Assembly (NCBI RefSeq): GCF_035222485.1
Contig: NC_085922.1
Coordinates: 2,433,001 to 2,497,000, forward strand
From: Podospora pseudoanserina
Lineage: Eukaryota; Ascomycota; Sordariomycetes; Sordariales; Podosporaceae
DNA length: 64,000 bases
Reading direction: 5' to 3'
Shown here: positions 34,025 through 44,457 of the stretch, piece by piece
Layout: each line of letters begins with the position of its first letter
Position numbering within the stretch: position 1 is the stretch's first letter
Notes under the pieces: generated by a model
What the model saw: only the letters and a program-made list of their open reading frames with translations
Told to the model about the DNA's origin: nothing
Database searches by the model: none
Position numbers and translations under genes: made by a program

Positions 34025-35219
34025 TCAAAGCATTTCACCTCTCCCACCCCCCTCCCTCTTCTCGAAATGAGTACCACCACCATCCAATTCATACCTCGGA
34101 AGGTTCTGACTTCCCTGAAGCTCCTTCGACATGGGCGATATAGGAAGCTCTGTCGAGTCAGAACCAAGTGGAAGCTCCCGGAAACCTGAGTCCGGTAGCT
34201 CTCGAAGCCAAGAATTTGGCAGCTCTTGCAGGGATGTTTTTGGTTTGACGGGTATAGAGTCGCCATGTAGCTGTGCCTTTCCCCAGACCGCATCCTTCCC
34301 GTCGTTTGCGTCTTCGGTTCGAGGAATGAGTTCTTTTTTCCGCCGGCGTCGTATCATGAAGGCAATGGCACCCAAGAGGAGGAGTCCGCCTATTACTGAG
34401 CCTACTATCACACCGATGAGGGAGCTTCTGTTTAGTGTAGTTGGGGTTCCGGATTGGTCGAGCTCGAGTTCTGAGACTTTGGGGTTTCGTTAGAATGTTA
34501 TCTGGCAGTGTGGTTGGTGGGTGGTTACTTACCTGACTGTGTGGCAGTTGCGGAGGTGCTAGTAGCTAGACGTGTTGGCGTTAGATGATGAAGCATGGCG
34601 TTGGAATAGAGTAGACCAGCTTACATGAAGATAGACTCGTAGTGGTAGCATTGCTAAAAGTGGTCGAAGTTGTTTCCTGGGGATCAGTAAGGTTGAAGGA
34701 CTTCAGATTGGGTAGAATCTGTGTGACTGTCTCCAAAAACGAAGTGATGCTATTCGGGCCCAGTAATGTTTGTTTCCAGTAGGTCTTTATTACAGTGTCA
34801 AAGTAATCGGCGGGAAACTCAATCATCTTGGTCGGTCCACTGGTAGCTGATATCGGAATCGCCGGCAAGACTTCGCAGTAGTCCAGCCATGGTTGAAAGT
34901 TTGGCTTGATGTAACCCTTCTCGATCTCTGAATACTTGGTGTCGTTCGAGTTATCCTTGATACAAGCGGTACAATTCCCGAAGATTGAAAGAAAGGCTGC
35001 GTCTTTTGAACACAGTTCTGCAGTTTTGCCGAGCCTTTGGGCTTCCATATATGCGCTATCTAATGACATTCCGGGATTCGCATTAGATACGCCATTTCTT
35101 CTCCAATTCAAGATCCAAAACGTACCGCAGAGAGAGAAGCACATAGCTGGCAGCAACTGAGATCCCTCACCCTCTTGCCGTGCTTGTAAGCCCATAGGCG
35201 ATAGCTGTCGTTTTCCCAT
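34025..35219 (-). CDS. Receptor-like single-pass surface protein, array copy B
   Basis: Paralogue of copy A. Minus-strand exons 35219-35126, 35059-34625, 34565-34533 and 34470-34025 give 335 aa from the visible ATG. Extracellular region: CFSLCD, AYMEAQRLGKTAELC, GNCTACI and PNFQPWLDYC, then IEFPADYFDTVIKTYWK, ending in a Ser/Thr stalk. Membrane helix LIGVIVGSVIGGLLLLGAIA, then RRRRKKE, then a tail with VWGKAQLHGDS, a repeated ELP motif (LQELPNSWLRELPDSGFREL) and LPRYELDGGG. The third exon is 33 nt, the same as in copy A. Upstream of the ATG the frame stays open for about 80 nt and encodes a hydrophobic stretch (GTISPFLLFSSFINPATSPL), which suggests the real start is in a further 5' exon that supplies a signal peptide. 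Function unknown; a surface sensor or adhesin role is inference. Confidence 0.7.
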
Positions 35220-35877
35220 TTCATTGGGGGTGAGAGGGCTTGTTGCGGGGTTGATGAAACTTGAGAACAGAAGGAAGGGAGAGATGGTACCGCTTACTAG
35301 GGAAACAGCATGAGCTGAAATATATGGCCAGAATACTACTTATCTCGCTGTGATCGTCGAATTCAGCTGCATGCAGAACGAGATGCCATTTCAGTCACGA
35401 TGCATCATACATGTAAATACTCCAGCAATGTGCAGTTTGTGGGCACAGCCTCGTCCGAGTGATCGACACTTACCTGAAATTACTGTACAACCTCGACTGC
35501 CATTGCATGAAGATGTTGTAGATATCCAGCCAGTGGCATACCCTTATAATTTGCCGAACGGCTGTATTGTCTGCATTTACTTTCTCGTTTCCAATCAATC
35601 CAGGTCTTGGCAACAGAGCAGTTGACCCCTTGGTCGTCGCTCTATGGCGGCCTAGGCCGTGGGCCTGAATGTACCTGACGCTGATGCTGTTCTGGTTAGG
35701 CATTTGGATATCACACTCTTTGGCTCATACCTGAATGCTCGAATGCGAAAGCCTTGCTTCGTATTTACTCATATGTTTTGGGTTTAGACCTTTCTTGTAT
35801 GCTCATAACCCCTATCATCACCGTGTTTGCTATTATCATTATCATCAGCTCAACCATCTCCTCCCTCATTGCGCAGG
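35220..35877. other. Spacer between array copies B and C
   Basis: 658 nt. The copy B frame stays open to about 35300 and probably includes part of its signal-peptide coding. A GTAAGT donor on the minus strand near 35475 could belong to an upstream exon, but no ATG exon can be chosen with confidence. Confidence 0.35.
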
Positions 35878-36212
35878 TTATACCGACCTCCTCTCCTTTC
35901 TCAACTTCTCCCCACCCCCATCAAGCTCATACCTCGGAAGATCAAACGTCTTCTCCAACTCCACAACCCCCGTAGAAACCGACAACTCCCTCAATACCCT
36001 TATTTCCCTCAGCTCACAAAGCGCCCGCAAGTCACGAAGCTCACGGAGAGCACGAAGTTCGCCCATCTCGGCATATGAAAGCCCTCTTGGCGATCCTCGA
36101 GATGATGTATCGGCCGCAAGCTCTCGAAGCCATGTGTCTAGCACTTCCGCTGGTGGTACCCTTGGTGTGAGTGATTTGCTGTGAAGTTGAGCCTTGCCAC
36201 TAGGCCAAGGTA
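35878..36212 (-). other. Cytosolic-tail segment of array copy C, out of frame with its body
   Basis: Minus-strand open frame ending at 35878 that matches the tail of copies A and B: SGKAQLHSKS, repeated LREL/LRAL units (LRALRELRDLRALCELREIR) and FDLPRYELDGGG near the end. It is not in the same frame as the membrane-helix segment of copy C just upstream, so in the sequence as given this tail is not translated with the rest. See the copy C entry and findings. Confidence 0.55.
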
Positions 36213-37516
36213 TCAGAGCTTGATGGTGTTTTGCTTCGTTGCCGTTGTGAACGGATCAGGTATATGATGCCCCCCTAGGAGAAATAGTACTGCTATGACT
36301 GAGCCCGCGATGATTCCAGTAAGGGTTGGAGTGTCTAGTGAGCTTGGGATAGGTGGAGTTGAAGAGGTTGAGGTGGGGGGCCCGGAGAGATTTGTACTAG
36401 AATTGCCAGATGTATTTAGGGCCAGAGTGCTCTCCGAGTTTGAGGCAGAAATACCTGGTGAGTGTGAAGCGGTGGTTTCTGGGGACTTTGAAGCGCCATC
36501 TCCAGAAGTATTTGAGGCAGGGGCTCGTATTGCTGTCGAGAAGCTTGTTTCAATGATTTTACCTCCGGCTTGAGACATGTTAGGACTCGAAAAAGAAAAT
36601 GTGATAAAGGGGTACTTACCCAGTGCAAAGGGAGACGCTGAGGAGCTAGCTTATTGATCGATATATGTCAGATAACAATGGGACCAAACCCGTGGTATTG
36701 GCGCTGACATACAGGATAATGGAGCAGTACCTCTGGCGTTGGTTGGGCTGCTCCCTGGGGAACTTGCAGGAGTGGGAGGAGAAGACGGCTCGCTAGGTAA
36801 CGGAACGTCGGTTGTGATACTATTTATGTTTATACCAGTGGATGGCGCAATGGGCTCTTCGTTAGGAGGCGGTGTGCTGGGTATGGGTGCTGCCCTGGGT
36901 GTTTGGGGTGAAGTGGCGGGACTGATGTCGATGACAGGTTTGTCCGTACTTTCAGGGACCTTAACGATGGTCGCTGGGGTGGTTGGTGTGCTGGTTGGCA
37001 TATCGGTGCTGGTCATGTATTGAACGGGTGGTAATGATTCGCAGTAATCCAACCACGGTTGGAAAGTAGGCGTGAGATATTCTCTTTCCGTAATCCCGTA
37101 CATGCCATAGTCGCTCATGTCGCGAATACACATTCTACACTCATTGTATGAGCTGTAGAACACAGAGTCCTCTTCGCACAACTCTGGATCTTTGCCAACC
37201 ATCTGCGCCTCAAGATAGGCAGTATCTATTGATATATTAGTACTGTATTTTTTTTTTCGTGAGCCTTGAGCCACTCACCGCAGACTGAGAAGCAGGGAGC
37301 TGGCACATGAATAATGTCGTCTGTGTACTGTCTCGTCCGCAAATTCACGGATCGCCCCCTCGGGCCTTTCGTCCCAACCTCGTGCTCCATAGAAGATGCG
37401 CCTAGGCCTGCTACAAGAGATGATGGGGGGCTGGTTATGTTAGAATGAGATACAGGAAGACAGAGAAGGGACTGCAACACACTAGATATATAATGCGAAA
37501 CTGCCGCCTTGAACAT
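36213..37516 (-). CDS. Receptor-like single-pass surface protein, array copy C (tail frame-disrupted)
   Basis: Third paralogue, and the only one with an evident N-terminal hydrophobic leader (VSHYISSVLQSLLCLPVSHS). Minus-strand exons 37516-37279, 37225-36731, 36649-36620 and 36568-36213 give 372 aa as read. Extracellular core: CFSVCD (Cys 75 and 79), TAYLEAQMVGKDPELC, NECRMCI, PTFQPWLDYC. A very long Pro/Thr/Ser mucin-like stalk follows (about 150-330), then the membrane helix LTGIIAGSVIAVLFLLGG. The frame then departs from the family and stops at 36213, while the matching tail continues in another frame down to 35878. A run of six C (plus strand 36270-36275) sits at the first frame change. 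Either the copy is decaying or the assembly has small indels. Intron positions and phases match copies A and B; its microexon is 30 nt rather than 33. Confidence 0.65.
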
Positions 37517-38765
37517 GTATAGCCCCCAACTACGTATGCGGTCTTGGGGCGGATTTTCGACGAGACGCTGAAATAAATTGCGGTGATACTACATCACCCA
37601 GCCTCCATTCTTCCAGCATTGGGATATGTGATGTGCAAAACTGCAAATACCTGTAAGTGCTTCCACAAACCTCGTATAATGGGAACAGCCTTCTCTTGAT
37701 GTCAGTATTTACTTGTACGGTCTTGCAACCTTCGACGAGGAGTGTCCGAGTGATGACAGGAGAGAGGCTTGGCTGTAAGCCCCAGCATAAATGAAAACTT
37801 GCAACCATTTCATCCCTTCGGCTCAGCTGATCTTCTGGGAAACAGAGAGTTAATTCGCTTCCGAGGATGCAGCTGCTGTCAATGCTGTGGTTACAAAGAT
37901 CGAGTGCAGTCGATTTTCGACTTGGGCTGGAAGTGTGTCTATAACCCCATGGCTTGGCACATCGATAGTTGATATACCCAACCTGCGGACTGCACCGGGT
38001 TTGTGCTTTTGGTGAGAGCCGCGTATCTCATCTCTCCTGTGACAATATCAGGCCATTGATGCCACAAATAAAGAGGGAGAAGTCCCATCCAGGTTTTGTC
38101 GCGATGAAGTGGCACTGATGTTGGGCCACAAGGCTGCAGTCGAGCACCATGTCCGCCATTGGGTATCTGAGATCGTTTGGTGCCTTAATGATGGTCGGCA
38201 GCTGATAAGATGTCTGAGCTTGACACGAGGATTGAAGACAATTGGTAAAAGCCGTCTCTTGGTGATGAGACGAGGTGCAAGCTCCGAGGTGCAGACCCCT
38301 TGCATCACCTGAGCATGCAGGCTGTCCGCCGGTGCTGGGCTGGCATTTCTCTGGATCGACCGGGCCGCTGCACACTCTTTCCGTGCACCATTCAAGCTTC
38401 TGCGCTGTTCCACTCAACTCACCCTCGACGAAAACTCGGGCGCTCGTTTGCGTGTTCACAATTCGCCTTTTCTCGACGTCTCTTTTCCGCCGTGTCGCTG
38501 ACCGACTTTTGCATCTTTTTCCTGTTCTATACCCCACAAGCCTCTTTTTCCCCTCTCGTAGTTTTTGCCAAGCATTCTCGGATCTCGAAACCAACGTGAT
38601 GCATCTCACAAACTGAAGAACAGGCGCAGCCACCTCTTGTGAGACGCGTGTCCACTGAAAGATTGATTCAAGGACACCCCTTACCAGTTGTCTCCAACCA
38701 GCTTATTAACTCGCTTGAGGGACAAAGAATACTCCAAGTCGCTTCGGCGCCCGCGCGCATTCGCC
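37517..38765. promoter_or_regulatory. Divergent promoter region: array copy C / 786-aa orphan
   Basis: 1.25 kb between head-to-head genes, no gene seen. A C/T-rich plus-strand tract at about 38380-38580 is a typical fungal core-promoter or leader feature for the orphan gene starting at 38766. Confidence 0.4.
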
Positions 38766-41238
38766 ATGGCCGACGAGGAACAGCCCAAGAAGAAGAGCTT
38801 CTGGGGGCTCTTACGGGCGAAGAGCACTGCCAGTAAAATATCCAAATTTGTATGCTTCTTCACATCTCTCGACAGACCGATGTGTGTACTAACATGATTT
38901 GAATAAGCTGGAGAAAGACCCACAACGAAGGGCAAGCACTGGGGAAGTGTACCGCCAGCGGAGGCAATCAGAGCCCGTCATCTCAGAGTTGAGGCCATCT
39001 GCCTCACGTCGGAGACCAAGGCGGACCAACCCGGATGCAACCAAGGGGAAAGGCCGGGAGGATACGTACGGCCCTTCCCACGATGCCGGGCCCCTGACGG
39101 AATGGCCGCCCTCCGGCATGTCTAGCACCGAAGAGCTGACGCTGGGTCCGGCAATGCAGCTCATCTCGAGAGGAGTCCCCGCTTTCAAGGGACACAAACG
39201 CCCAATACCGCATGTCTCGGATCACTACTATGCCATGTTCGCAACAGTAGCAGGAAACCGTGGCGAGGAGACGGACGCTGCTAACCATCATGACTCCATG
39301 ACACAGCTCATGACCCTGTGCCTTTTGGGTTCAGGCCCGGCAACTTACCCGTGGGAAACGCTTGAACAACCCAGTTATTCATTCTGCTTTGGAAGACGCC
39401 CAGGGACCATCACTCTCAACCATTGGGCATCACTCGCGAGTGTCCTCCCAACAACTATCCCGTTGCGCGACTCAGGCATTGAGCCACGAGAGGTTGACCT
39501 CGAGACCATCTTTGCACGCATCAGAGATTTGGAAAGGGGACTGGAGGACGATGATGAGGACCTGATGTACAAAAACCTTTACCGGAGGCTACTCAGAGAC
39601 CCAGACAAGCACAGAAGCCCACACAAGACACTGGACACGCAAATTATGGACTTGTTCATGGTGCTCTCACGACCTGATTGGATAGATTTTACCAATCTAA
39701 AAAATCAGGTGGCGACCAAGTTCATCTTCGACACCAGTGCTGCCAACGCTGAGCAATATCGAAAGTTCTTCCACCAGCTCCTCCTGAGCATTGAGTTAGA
39801 TCTTCGAATCAATTCCAGACACCACATGACCGATGCCAGAGAGAGGTTACTAGCCCAAATACCACCAACGATACAATGGAGCCTCGCCCTTGCTCGACGA
39901 TGGCGCGAGAACGTCCGCGTAGAGGCCTACGGTCCAACACCTGACGATATCCGCCTCCGCTTCAAACTCAAACGTCGTCAAGTCAAGATGCTCAAGCGTT
40001 TCGCCCAAATGATGAAGTGGCCCAATCTTTCCGAAACCCTGCGTGAGCTCAAACAACGAGATGAAGACTGCGTCCTCGATCTTGTCAGCTCCCACGCCAT
40101 GGCCTTCTTCAGCGGGCTTGTCCTCCCGGGCCCTACTTTCCCTTTTCTTATAATGAATTCCCTGCTTGACATTGATCCAGACAAAGCCACTGACGATCTG
40201 GCTCTACTGACTCACATTCACCCCAGCTGTGGCTTCCAGTACCGTAACAGTTATACTTACTGGACCGCCACTTCCATCGTAGGCAAAGTACTCGCACCTA
40301 CCTGCCGCTCATTAGGAGGCTGGGTCGGGCCGGCTCGTCCAACTGGCGATCTTGCCCGCTCTCAAATAGCACGTATTCGATCCCGACGACCCCCTAACAA
40401 GGTAACGCCGGAGGATATCCGGTCTATGTCTGAGCGGTCTGATCCCCTCGGGCCCCCAACACAAGTCTTCCCAGTCAGCGAATATGCCCTGGTAGCCCCC
40501 GACCGCGACGAAGACGGCTACCTTGCCGATCTAGTCCGCATCGAACTCCTCAACCTCCGTCCTGTCGGACCAAACAATAACACCCGCCCCAACACTCCTC
40601 GATCAACCAATACCAAGTCCGACACCTCCAGCCCACCAAAGTGGTACGACGCCAGCATCCAGTTCGCCATCGATGGTGTTTCCTGGCCTTTACGACTCAC
40701 CTTTGACGTGAGCTTCATCAGCGCCTGGCCTTGTACTGACGGTCCTCATCCATTGTTCTTCGACTATGTATACACACCAGTCAAAGCGGATGAGTTAGTC
40801 AAAGTGCGAGACTGGCCTGGGGTGTTTGGAACCGGGGCAGGAACTCACAGTCATGGGCAGAACGAGAGAAACGCGAGGAGCTTATCGCCCACGACTCATG
40901 GACAGGGGGCAAGTGGCGGACATAACAATCAAGGGAGAACGGGGGTGTCAAGTCCGAGTACTTTGAGTGGCGGGGATGATGAGAAGGTGCTGGTGGTGGA
41001 GGCATTTGGGGTGTCGGATAATGAGGTTCTGGCTAGGGCTTGGTGCGCGCATTGGGGATTGAGTGCGGTTGTGGCGGATTTGGGGAAGACCTGGTATGTT
41101 TTTATCTCTTACAGTTACTATTCCATGTGGTGCTAATATGGGTAAAGTATGGCCTGTGCAATCAGAGAGGCATACGCAGCTACAGTCACGGTAGTGATCT
41201 TGGTGGACGATGACCAAGATAACCGACGGGATGATTAG
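38766..41238 (+). CDS. Conserved-looking fungal protein of unknown function, 786 aa
   Basis: Not recognised. Exons 38766-38849, 38908-41093 and 41148-41238 give 786 aa. Introns are well formed (GTATGC with TACTAAC; GTATGT with a GCTAAT branch). A basic N-terminus (PKKKSFWGLLRAKSTASKIS) precedes a globular, mostly soluble protein with no membrane segment. Notable stretches: LTLGPAMQLISRGVPAFKGH, helical HRSPHKTLDTQIMDLFMVLS, SHAMAFFSGLVLPGPTFPFL, and near the end WYDASIQFAIDGVSWPLRLT and RAWCAHWGLSAVVADLGKTC. Long, even composition and consistent coding bias make it a real gene. A 60-residue Gly/Ser/Asn-rich linker interrupts the C-terminal part (about 645-690). No catalytic motif seen. Confidence 0.78.
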
Positions 41239-43584
41239 ACAATCGGAAGGGAGAGGGTATCAAATCAGTCAGGGTGGAGATATAACAACAAAACCTTTCA
41301 TTAATTTAAGACGAGCAAGCGGAAGAATGATATCCAAGAATTAGGGAGAGAGGGGGAATTTAGTTTGACATTTTCAAGGTCAGGAGCGAGGATCATTGGC
41401 CAGGTGCTATGGTTCAGTTAGGGAGCGTGGAGCAATTTGTTTCTTTTTGATTTTTGATGTATTTACGGTAGCTAGCATTGCGTTTTTTGGTTCGGTTATT
41501 TGGCTTGATATCTTGTAAGAGATGAGCACAGAAGGAAGGGGATGAAAAGCAATACCCTGTTGGAACTTGGCTTTTTTGACCTTAAACTTGCTTATACCTG
41601 GGAGAACATGCTCAGGTGAGCCGTCAAGTGCTTGTATACTCATCGATTAAGCTTTAAACGGAATCATTTCACCACCCCAGCTCAGCTTTGTTAGCTCTCG
41701 CCCTGCACTTTAGCCAGCCATCTCAGTTATCAAATGTCACGAATGGGATACCAGGCTTTCCAGCATAGCCACTCTTGGAAGTTTGTCACATCTTTCACTT
41801 TTGCTACCAACTCACCCATTCATCAGTCCACACCACGCGTCCCCCTTACTAACAGGACAAAAAAGCATGTGCAAAGTGTGCAAATGGATATCTCGAACAA
41901 AAGTACCGGGCATTCAACATTGCCCGGATGCCCGGATGCCTAGGTAGCTTACACGTGTGAACCAAGATCTGAACAACCCATTCGAGTGGGATGACTGATG
42001 TCGATAGGTAATACGCACCCAATCAATCTGATAATATCCATCAGTTGCTGTGCCTTATTCAGCTTGCCCTGTCATCCATCGCCTTACTTTCATGCAGCTC
42101 TCCAGTTGCGCCTTCCTTCGGTATCGCCACATCCAAGGAAACAGATAGAACAGACCGGTTTCTATTATGAGCGGTCAACAAGTCATGGTGTGTGTCACGG
42201 TCACAAGGGCTTGGGCAAGAAGGAAACCCTAGGTAGGCACTCGGGCAGTCAAAAAGGAAAGTGCCTCCGGGGAAGACGGGAAGGGGCGAGCTGGGGAAGC
42301 AAAAAAATTTCACTTTTTCACTGGTTCAGAAAGAGCACTTTCCCACAATCGTACCTACCCGACGCAACTACTTGACTATCTGCAGAAATTATCACTTTGC
42401 TCTTTCTACTCACTTTTCCATTTTGCAAAGCCATGTGTCAAAGGATTTTGATTTCCCAGCGTCATCATTCGGTACCTACAGCCTATGTCCGAAGAGGTCC
42501 GCGGAACCTTTTTCAGTCCACATCCTTCCGGCCTCAGACATGAGGCCGTCCTTCCTCCACATAGTCGGATACCAAATTCCACCCACCTGACGGAGATACT
42601 CGATGAGAGGACAACCGAAACAACCCGGACACAATATTCCCTCACACCATCCTGCCCCCATCGGCCCGAGGGAAGAAACGAATCCAAAAAAAGACCAGCT
42701 TTCGAAGAAGCGAAAGAGACCCCGTCCAAAATACCCCGTCGATACACCGCCAAAATCATAACGTCGTCATCATAAACCCGTCTGTCTTCCCCATCCTGAT
42801 TTCCAAATCGACCGAATTCCAACTACCGACCTCCCATCCGACCTCCCCTCCCTGCATCACCCCAACCCTCATCCGATTCGAAACACGTACACGCGGTCCC
42901 AGCACACCGGTTCAATCAAGCCCATCCCCCCCAAGGCAGATCCCACCTTGTCCTCCTCAAAATCAGCCTTGCCAACCCCGTCTGTCAAACCACACATTAC
43001 CACACAACGCTAGAGACATGAAGGGAAAGATATGCAAGTCATCCAATAGCCACACTATCAAACTGCATGGTTCGGTTTCCTGCATTTTTGGGGTTTTCAT
43101 AAAAACGTATAAGTGATGAGATGAAACAGGAAATAGTCAAATAGGTGGAGAGTCTCAACCCCGAACTTCCAAATTCTCGACAACAAAGAAAATTCCATCA
43201 ACCCCTGTCACGGCCCCCAAACCCAACAGTCATCCAAGAGACCCGAAAAGAGGACAGTATTTGTCTCAGTCCCCGGGCCCGGAGTTATGCCAAGTCGGAG
43301 AAGAGTGGAGTTCCGTCCGGCCGGCCCCATGTCGAGCGATCAAACCCGGTCCAACCGAGATCCGACTCGCGATTTGCGTGGCGCAAGGAGACGCGTTGTT
43401 TTAACGCGAAGCTAGGCAGCAGCCACCTTCTCCTTGTTTCTTCTTTTTTGTTTTTTTTGTTTTGTTTACTCAACGGATCAGGATGCAGTTGGAAGACATG
43501 AGAGCACTGTTAAGACCAGATTGTTCGCAAGACGGCGGTTTTCGCCCTCGTAATGTGAACTAAACCAGGTAAGTGAACAGTCCC
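41239..43584. other. 2.3-kb convergent intergenic region
   Basis: No confident gene. The longest ATG-started frame on plus is 42485-42775 (96 codons, Lys/Arg/Ser-rich end), overlapped by a 138-codon minus-strand frame, which argues that at least one is chance. A short tandem CCCGGATGCCCGGATGCC occurs near 41920-41940. T/G-rich runs near 43440-43465. Confidence 0.35.
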
Positions 43585-44457
43585 CTATCGTCTCGACCGA
43601 TATCCCGATCCTTGAGAGTATATTTCATCCATTCGATGCTGACTCGACAAATTTCTCGATGGTCGTGACATTGATGAAGACGATGACGGCGGAGCCGCGC
43701 CTGGCGTCCCTGGGATCTGGAGTTGTGGCGGCAACTCATCGAACTGCATCGCGAGGCGATAAGTGTGTTCGGGAATCAGACGCTGTCTATACATATGTTC
43801 GACGACGTGGAAGTCTGGACGCATATGGTCGCTTGTCACCCGCTCGAAATCTATATGCAAGCGGATATGCTGCATGCGCTCGTAAAATCTGGGATACAGG
43901 TCGCTAGGGGACTCGGCGACGAAGGGGTAGTCATCGCAGAACCAGCAACGTGACTGCACAGGCAACTTCTCTCTCAAGTGGCGGACATGGTGTTCAATCC
44001 AACCAAATTCGTCATCAAGTCGAAATGTTGCCGAACAGCCCTTGAGCTCGCTGAATTCGCACCACAGCTCACCAGTCTGCTGCGCCCAATTGGTAGGAGC
44101 TGGTGGCGCCGCAATACTTCTTCGTCCGGACGCTATCGAAGTTCTGCCTACCGAGCTCTGGTCATCCCATCGGCTGAATACAGATGCTGTACTGGACTGC
44201 ATCGTGGATGTGGTGGTATATGCTCGTGACGCAACGCTCGGCGCTGCTGTATATGACGATTGGACGTCAGCATTGGTATGGTCAAACTCAGAACCATCTG
44301 GCAAGTCACCGCTGACTATCGAGACTGCATATCGGGGAGTCTCAACACCGTCACTGTATGGATTCTGGGAATAGCCGTACACTCCAGTGTAGTCGCTTGA
44401 AGGATACGTGCGAAGAAAGTTGTGAATCTCGTTGGGATCAAAACCAGGGCCAGCCAT
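43585..44457 (-). CDS. Fungal Cys/His-rich (C2H2-like) protein of unknown function, 290 aa
   Basis: Single-exon frame. The open frame extends to 44574 but its first ATG is at 44457 (MAGPGFDPNEI), giving 290 aa. The N-terminal half is disordered and Ser/Thr/Tyr-rich. The C-terminal half has a compact putative zinc-binding region: WCEFSELKGC (about 137-146), EHHVRHLREKLP, SRCWFCDDYPFV and FYERMQHIRLHI, then MRPDFHVVEHMYRQRLIPEH. Cys and His spacing (C-x8-C ... HH-x2-H ... C-x2-C ... H-x3-H) suggests two degenerate fingers. I recall similar proteins in other filamentous ascomycetes as uncharacterised zinc-finger-like proteins, but have no named function. The tail is Ser/Arg-rich. Confidence 0.7.
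   Translation of the reverse strand: MAGPGFDPNEIHNFLRTYPSSDYTGVYGYSQNPYSDGVETPRYAVSIVSGDLPDGSEFDHTNADVQSSYTAAPSVASRAYTTTSTMQSSTASVFSRWDDQSSVGRTSIASGRRSIAAPPAPTNWAQQTGELWCEFSELKGCSATFRLDDEFGWIEHHVRHLREKLPVQSRCWFCDDYPFVAESPSDLYPRFYERMQHIRLHIDFERVTSDHMRPDFHVVEHMYRQRLIPEHTYRLAMQFDELPPQLQIPGTPGAAPPSSSSSMSRPSRNLSSQHRMDEIYSQGSGYRSRR

Noticed and set aside
42406-42822. Small genes in the 41.2-43.6 kb gap (96-codon plus frame and 138-codon minus frame)
   Set aside because: They overlap on opposite strands, have no domain and no promoter or splice support.
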